From contig JALSSM010000439.1 in the NCBI GenBank assembly GCA_026984275.1, positions 1-6,979 of the forward strand: a stretch of DNA of 6,979 nucleotides, written 5' to 3'. Positions 6,187 through 6,979 of this stretch are shown here, one piece after another; position 1 is the stretch's first letter, and each line of letters starts with the position of its first letter. The translations under genes were made by a program, and so were the position numbers. This stretch comes from Gammaproteobacteria bacterium. GTDB taxonomy: Bacteria > Pseudomonadota > Gammaproteobacteria > CAJXQU01. Under the pieces are notes generated by a model, which was given only the letters and a program-made list of their open reading frames with translations, was not told where the DNA came from and did not search any database.

Positions 6187-6979
6187 TCAGGAAAAGAGTC
6201 GCATGATGTCATTATAAAAGGCAACGCTCATCAATGCGACCAGAAAAAGGATACCAATATTCTGCCCCGCAATCTGCACAGATTCTGAAACCGGTTTGCC
6301 AATCAGCAGTTCAACCAGATAATAAAGCAAATGACCACCATCCAGTACGGGAATCGGTAGCAGGTTTAGTACCCCCAGACTGACACTGACAATAGCCAGG
6401 AATGAAAGGAAGGCCGTGAGACCAATATCAGCAGACTGACCTGCATATTGAGCGATACTGATGGGACCACTGAGATTTTTAACTGATGCTTCTCCCAGGA
6501 TCATTTTTCCCATTAGCTTTAGTGTCAGTGTTGACATTTCCCAGGTCTTTTTTATTCCCTGTTGCAGAGCTGATAACAGGTTATATTTTTCGATGCCTAT
6601 ATATGCTTCATCAATTGTTTTAACCTGAACGCCAGCACCAATCCTGCCAACAACCTTGCCATCTTTTTCAAATCTTTCCGGCGTCAACTGAATGGTTAGC
6701 TTTTGCTGATCACGCAGAATTTCTGTCTGTATCGTTTCCTCCGGTCTGGACTGAACATACGTCACCCATTCACTCCAGGAATCTATTGCCTGGCCATCGG
6801 CAGAGACGATCAGATCGCCTGCCTTTAAACCCGCCTTCTCAGCGGCTTTTCCCGGAATAATCTCACCAAGAAGTGGTGGCAAAGGAAAACGTTTTGGACT
6901 AAATCCTAATTCATCAAGCAAATTGCCCTTCGATAGATCATCGATTTGAATTGAGGAAAGATCCATCTGCAATTTCTTT
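6187..6979 (-). CDS. rseP: RIP metalloprotease RseP, C-terminal part (N-terminus outside window)
   Basis: RseP is an inner-membrane site-2 zinc protease. It cuts the anti-sigma factor RseA within the membrane after DegS, releasing sigma-E, and it also clears remnant signal peptides. About 263 codons are visible, open through the right edge, against roughly 450 for the whole protein. The visible part begins near the start of the second PDZ domain (EIIPGKAAEKAGLKAGD), then has the conserved NLSGPISIA segment. The membrane region follows with NLLPIPVLDGGHL, whose Asp, at about residue 213 of the fragment, is the third zinc ligand. The fragment ends with a last hydrophobic helix and FYNDIMRLFS. 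The HExxH active site and first PDZ domain are outside. A TTG near 6972 is internal and is not the start. Position upstream of bamA matches the common gammaproteobacterial order. Confidence 0.96.
   Translation of the reverse strand, partial: KKLQMDLSSIQIDDLSKGNLLDELGFSPKRFPLPPLLGEIIPGKAAEKAGLKAGDLIVSADGQAIDSWSEWVTYVQSRPEETIQTEILRDQQKLTIQLTPERFEKDGKVVGRIGAGVQVKTIDEAYIGIEKYNLLSALQQGIKKTWEMSTLTLKLMGKMILGEASVKNLSGPISIAQYAGQSADIGLTAFLSFLAIVSVSLGVLNLLPIPVLDGGHLLYYLVELLIGKPVSESVQIAGQNIGILFLVALMSVAFYNDIMRLFS

Noticed and set aside
1..6979. A novel defence, mobile or biosynthetic system hidden among the genes
   Set aside because: Every long open frame on the minus strand is an envelope-biogenesis gene in the expected order, and the plus-strand frames are shadows. 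No repeats, insertion ends or foreign composition were seen.

Overview
The window is a compact run of envelope-biogenesis genes, all on the minus strand. In transcription order they are rseP (3' part), bamA, skp, lpxD, fabZ, lpxA and lpxB (5' part). This gene order is a hallmark of Gammaproteobacteria and some other Proteobacteria. The LpxA sequence reads closer to the Pseudomonas type than to the E. coli type, and base composition is moderate. I infer a non-enteric gammaproteobacterium but cannot name the genus.

Layout from the right edge leftwards. At 6979-6187 is the C-terminal part of the site-2 protease RseP, whose N-terminus lies outside the window. At 6140-3846 is the outer-membrane barrel-assembly factor BamA, followed at 3807-3292 by the periplasmic chaperone Skp. 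Next come LpxD (3265-2264), FabZ (2236-1784) and LpxA (1787-1014), and from 894 to the left edge LpxB, which lacks its C-terminus. Gaps are short: 46, 38, 26 and 27 bases, then a 4-base overlap between fabZ and lpxA. The exception is a 119-base lpxA-lpxB gap that holds a GC-rich hairpin. No gene-free stretch exceeds 300 bases. I see no RNA genes, mobile elements, CRISPR arrays or transfer signatures.

The genes work together on the outer membrane. RseP takes part in the sigma-E envelope-stress response. Skp escorts unfolded outer-membrane proteins to BamA, which folds and inserts them. LpxA, LpxD and LpxB carry out three early steps of lipid A synthesis. FabZ dehydrates the same (R)-3-hydroxyacyl-ACP pool that LpxA and LpxD use as acyl donors, so it competes with them.

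This is a conserved housekeeping locus, and I found no new biological system in it. The points worth a second look are three TTG start codons (skp, lpxD, lpxA), a bulky Phe at the acyl-chain ruler position of LpxA, the structured lpxA-lpxB gap with a small open frame that nearly fills it, and a shortened loop 6 in BamA.
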